5,166 nt of DNA. Origin: Clostridiales bacterium (lineage in GTDB: Bacteria > Bacillota > Sulfobacillia > UBA995). Positions 4,908 through 5,166 of the stretch are shown here, piece by piece (positions within the stretch are counted from its first letter, which is position 1; each line of letters begins with the position of its first letter). The position numbers and the translations under genes were made by a program. The stretch covers positions 1 to 5,166 of the forward strand of contig DOZU01000210.1 of NCBI GenBank assembly GCA_003517845.1, given 5' to 3'. Below the pieces are notes generated by a model. That model ran no database searches and was not told the origin of the DNA. It saw only the letters and a program-made list of their open reading frames with translations.

Positions 4908-5166
4908 TACTGACTACCTCCTTGGCAAGCTCGAGGTAAACCTCGGCGCCCCGGGAACGAGGATCGTAGGCCGTGATCGGCATCCCATGGCTGGGTGCCT
5001 CGCTCAACCGAACGCTTCGGGGGATGATCGTGCGGTACACTTTGTCGCGGAAGTAGCGTCTGACCTCGTCCACCACCTCAATCGACAAGTTCGTGCGACC
5101 GTCGAACATGGTCAGTACTACCCCCTCGATGCGCAGACCCGGATTGAGGTGGGTCTTCACGAGGTG
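4900..5166 (-). CDS. parA: Chromosome-partitioning ATPase ParA (Soj), C-terminal part
   Basis: Only the last 88 residues are present; the frame enters from the right edge (HLVKTHLNPGLRIEG) and ends at TAG 4900-4902. Conserved ParA/Soj blocks are GVVLTMFDGRTNLS, the VDEVRRYF helix, the TIIPRSVRLSEAPSHGMP block and the closing YLELAKEVV helix. The Walker A and B motifs that bind ATP lie in the missing N-terminal part. ParA forms ATP-dependent dimers on nucleoid DNA that drive origin segregation, with ParB stimulating hydrolysis. A GTG at 5160 falls inside the conserved domain and is not the real start. The 3' end overlaps parB by 8 bases, so the two form one operon. Confidence 0.95.
   Translation of the reverse strand, partial: HLVKTHLNPGLRIEGVVLTMFDGRTNLSIEVVDEVRRYFRDKVYRTIIPRSVRLSEAPSHGMPITAYDPRSRGAEVYLELAKEVVSSA

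Noticed and set aside
4377..4913. Plus-strand 178-codon frame opposite parB
   Set aside because: It is antisense to a clear ParB and has no family features.
1..5166. CRISPR array, tRNA or rRNA gene, IS transposase
   Set aside because: I saw no regularly spaced direct repeats, no tRNA-like cloverleaf or rRNA sequence, and no transposase motif in any frame.

Overview
The window is high-GC bacterial DNA carrying part of a chromosome-partition (oriC-proximal) neighbourhood. The ParA/Soj–ParB/Spo0J pair, a bactofilin, a membrane-anchored M23 peptidase and a DUF4446 protein together suggest a high-GC, Clostridia-like Firmicute. This is an inference from gene content; no rRNA or other phylogenetic marker is present, and species cannot be named.

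Layout, right to left on the minus strand: the C-terminal part of parA (runs off the right edge) overlaps parB by 8 bases. A parS-like palindrome sits on the parB stop codon. Just downstream lies a lower-GC patch (about 3527-4021) with a truncated HEPN-domain gene followed by a minimal nucleotidyltransferase (MNT), which looks like a decaying HEPN/MNT toxin-antitoxin module. A 180-base stretch with no gene and a perfect 13-bp-arm palindrome then separate this patch from larC. larC is the only plus-strand gene and converges on parB. Upstream of larC, and divergent from it across about 140 bases, is a second minus-strand operon: DUF4446 protein, M23 peptidase, then bactofilin (cut by the left edge).

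Functionally there are three units. parA/parB segregate the chromosome. The DUF4446–M23–bactofilin operon is probably a morphogenesis unit, in which a cytoskeletal polymer positions a membrane-anchored cell-wall hydrolase. larC encodes the nickel-inserting enzyme for the NPN cofactor of LarA-type racemases and appears metabolically unrelated to its neighbours; no larA, larB or larE is visible here.

I see no clearly new biological system. The best leads are the HEPN/MNT relic at the parB–larC junction, the variant parS-like site on the parB stop, the palindrome that contains the larC stop codon, and the ambiguous larC start.
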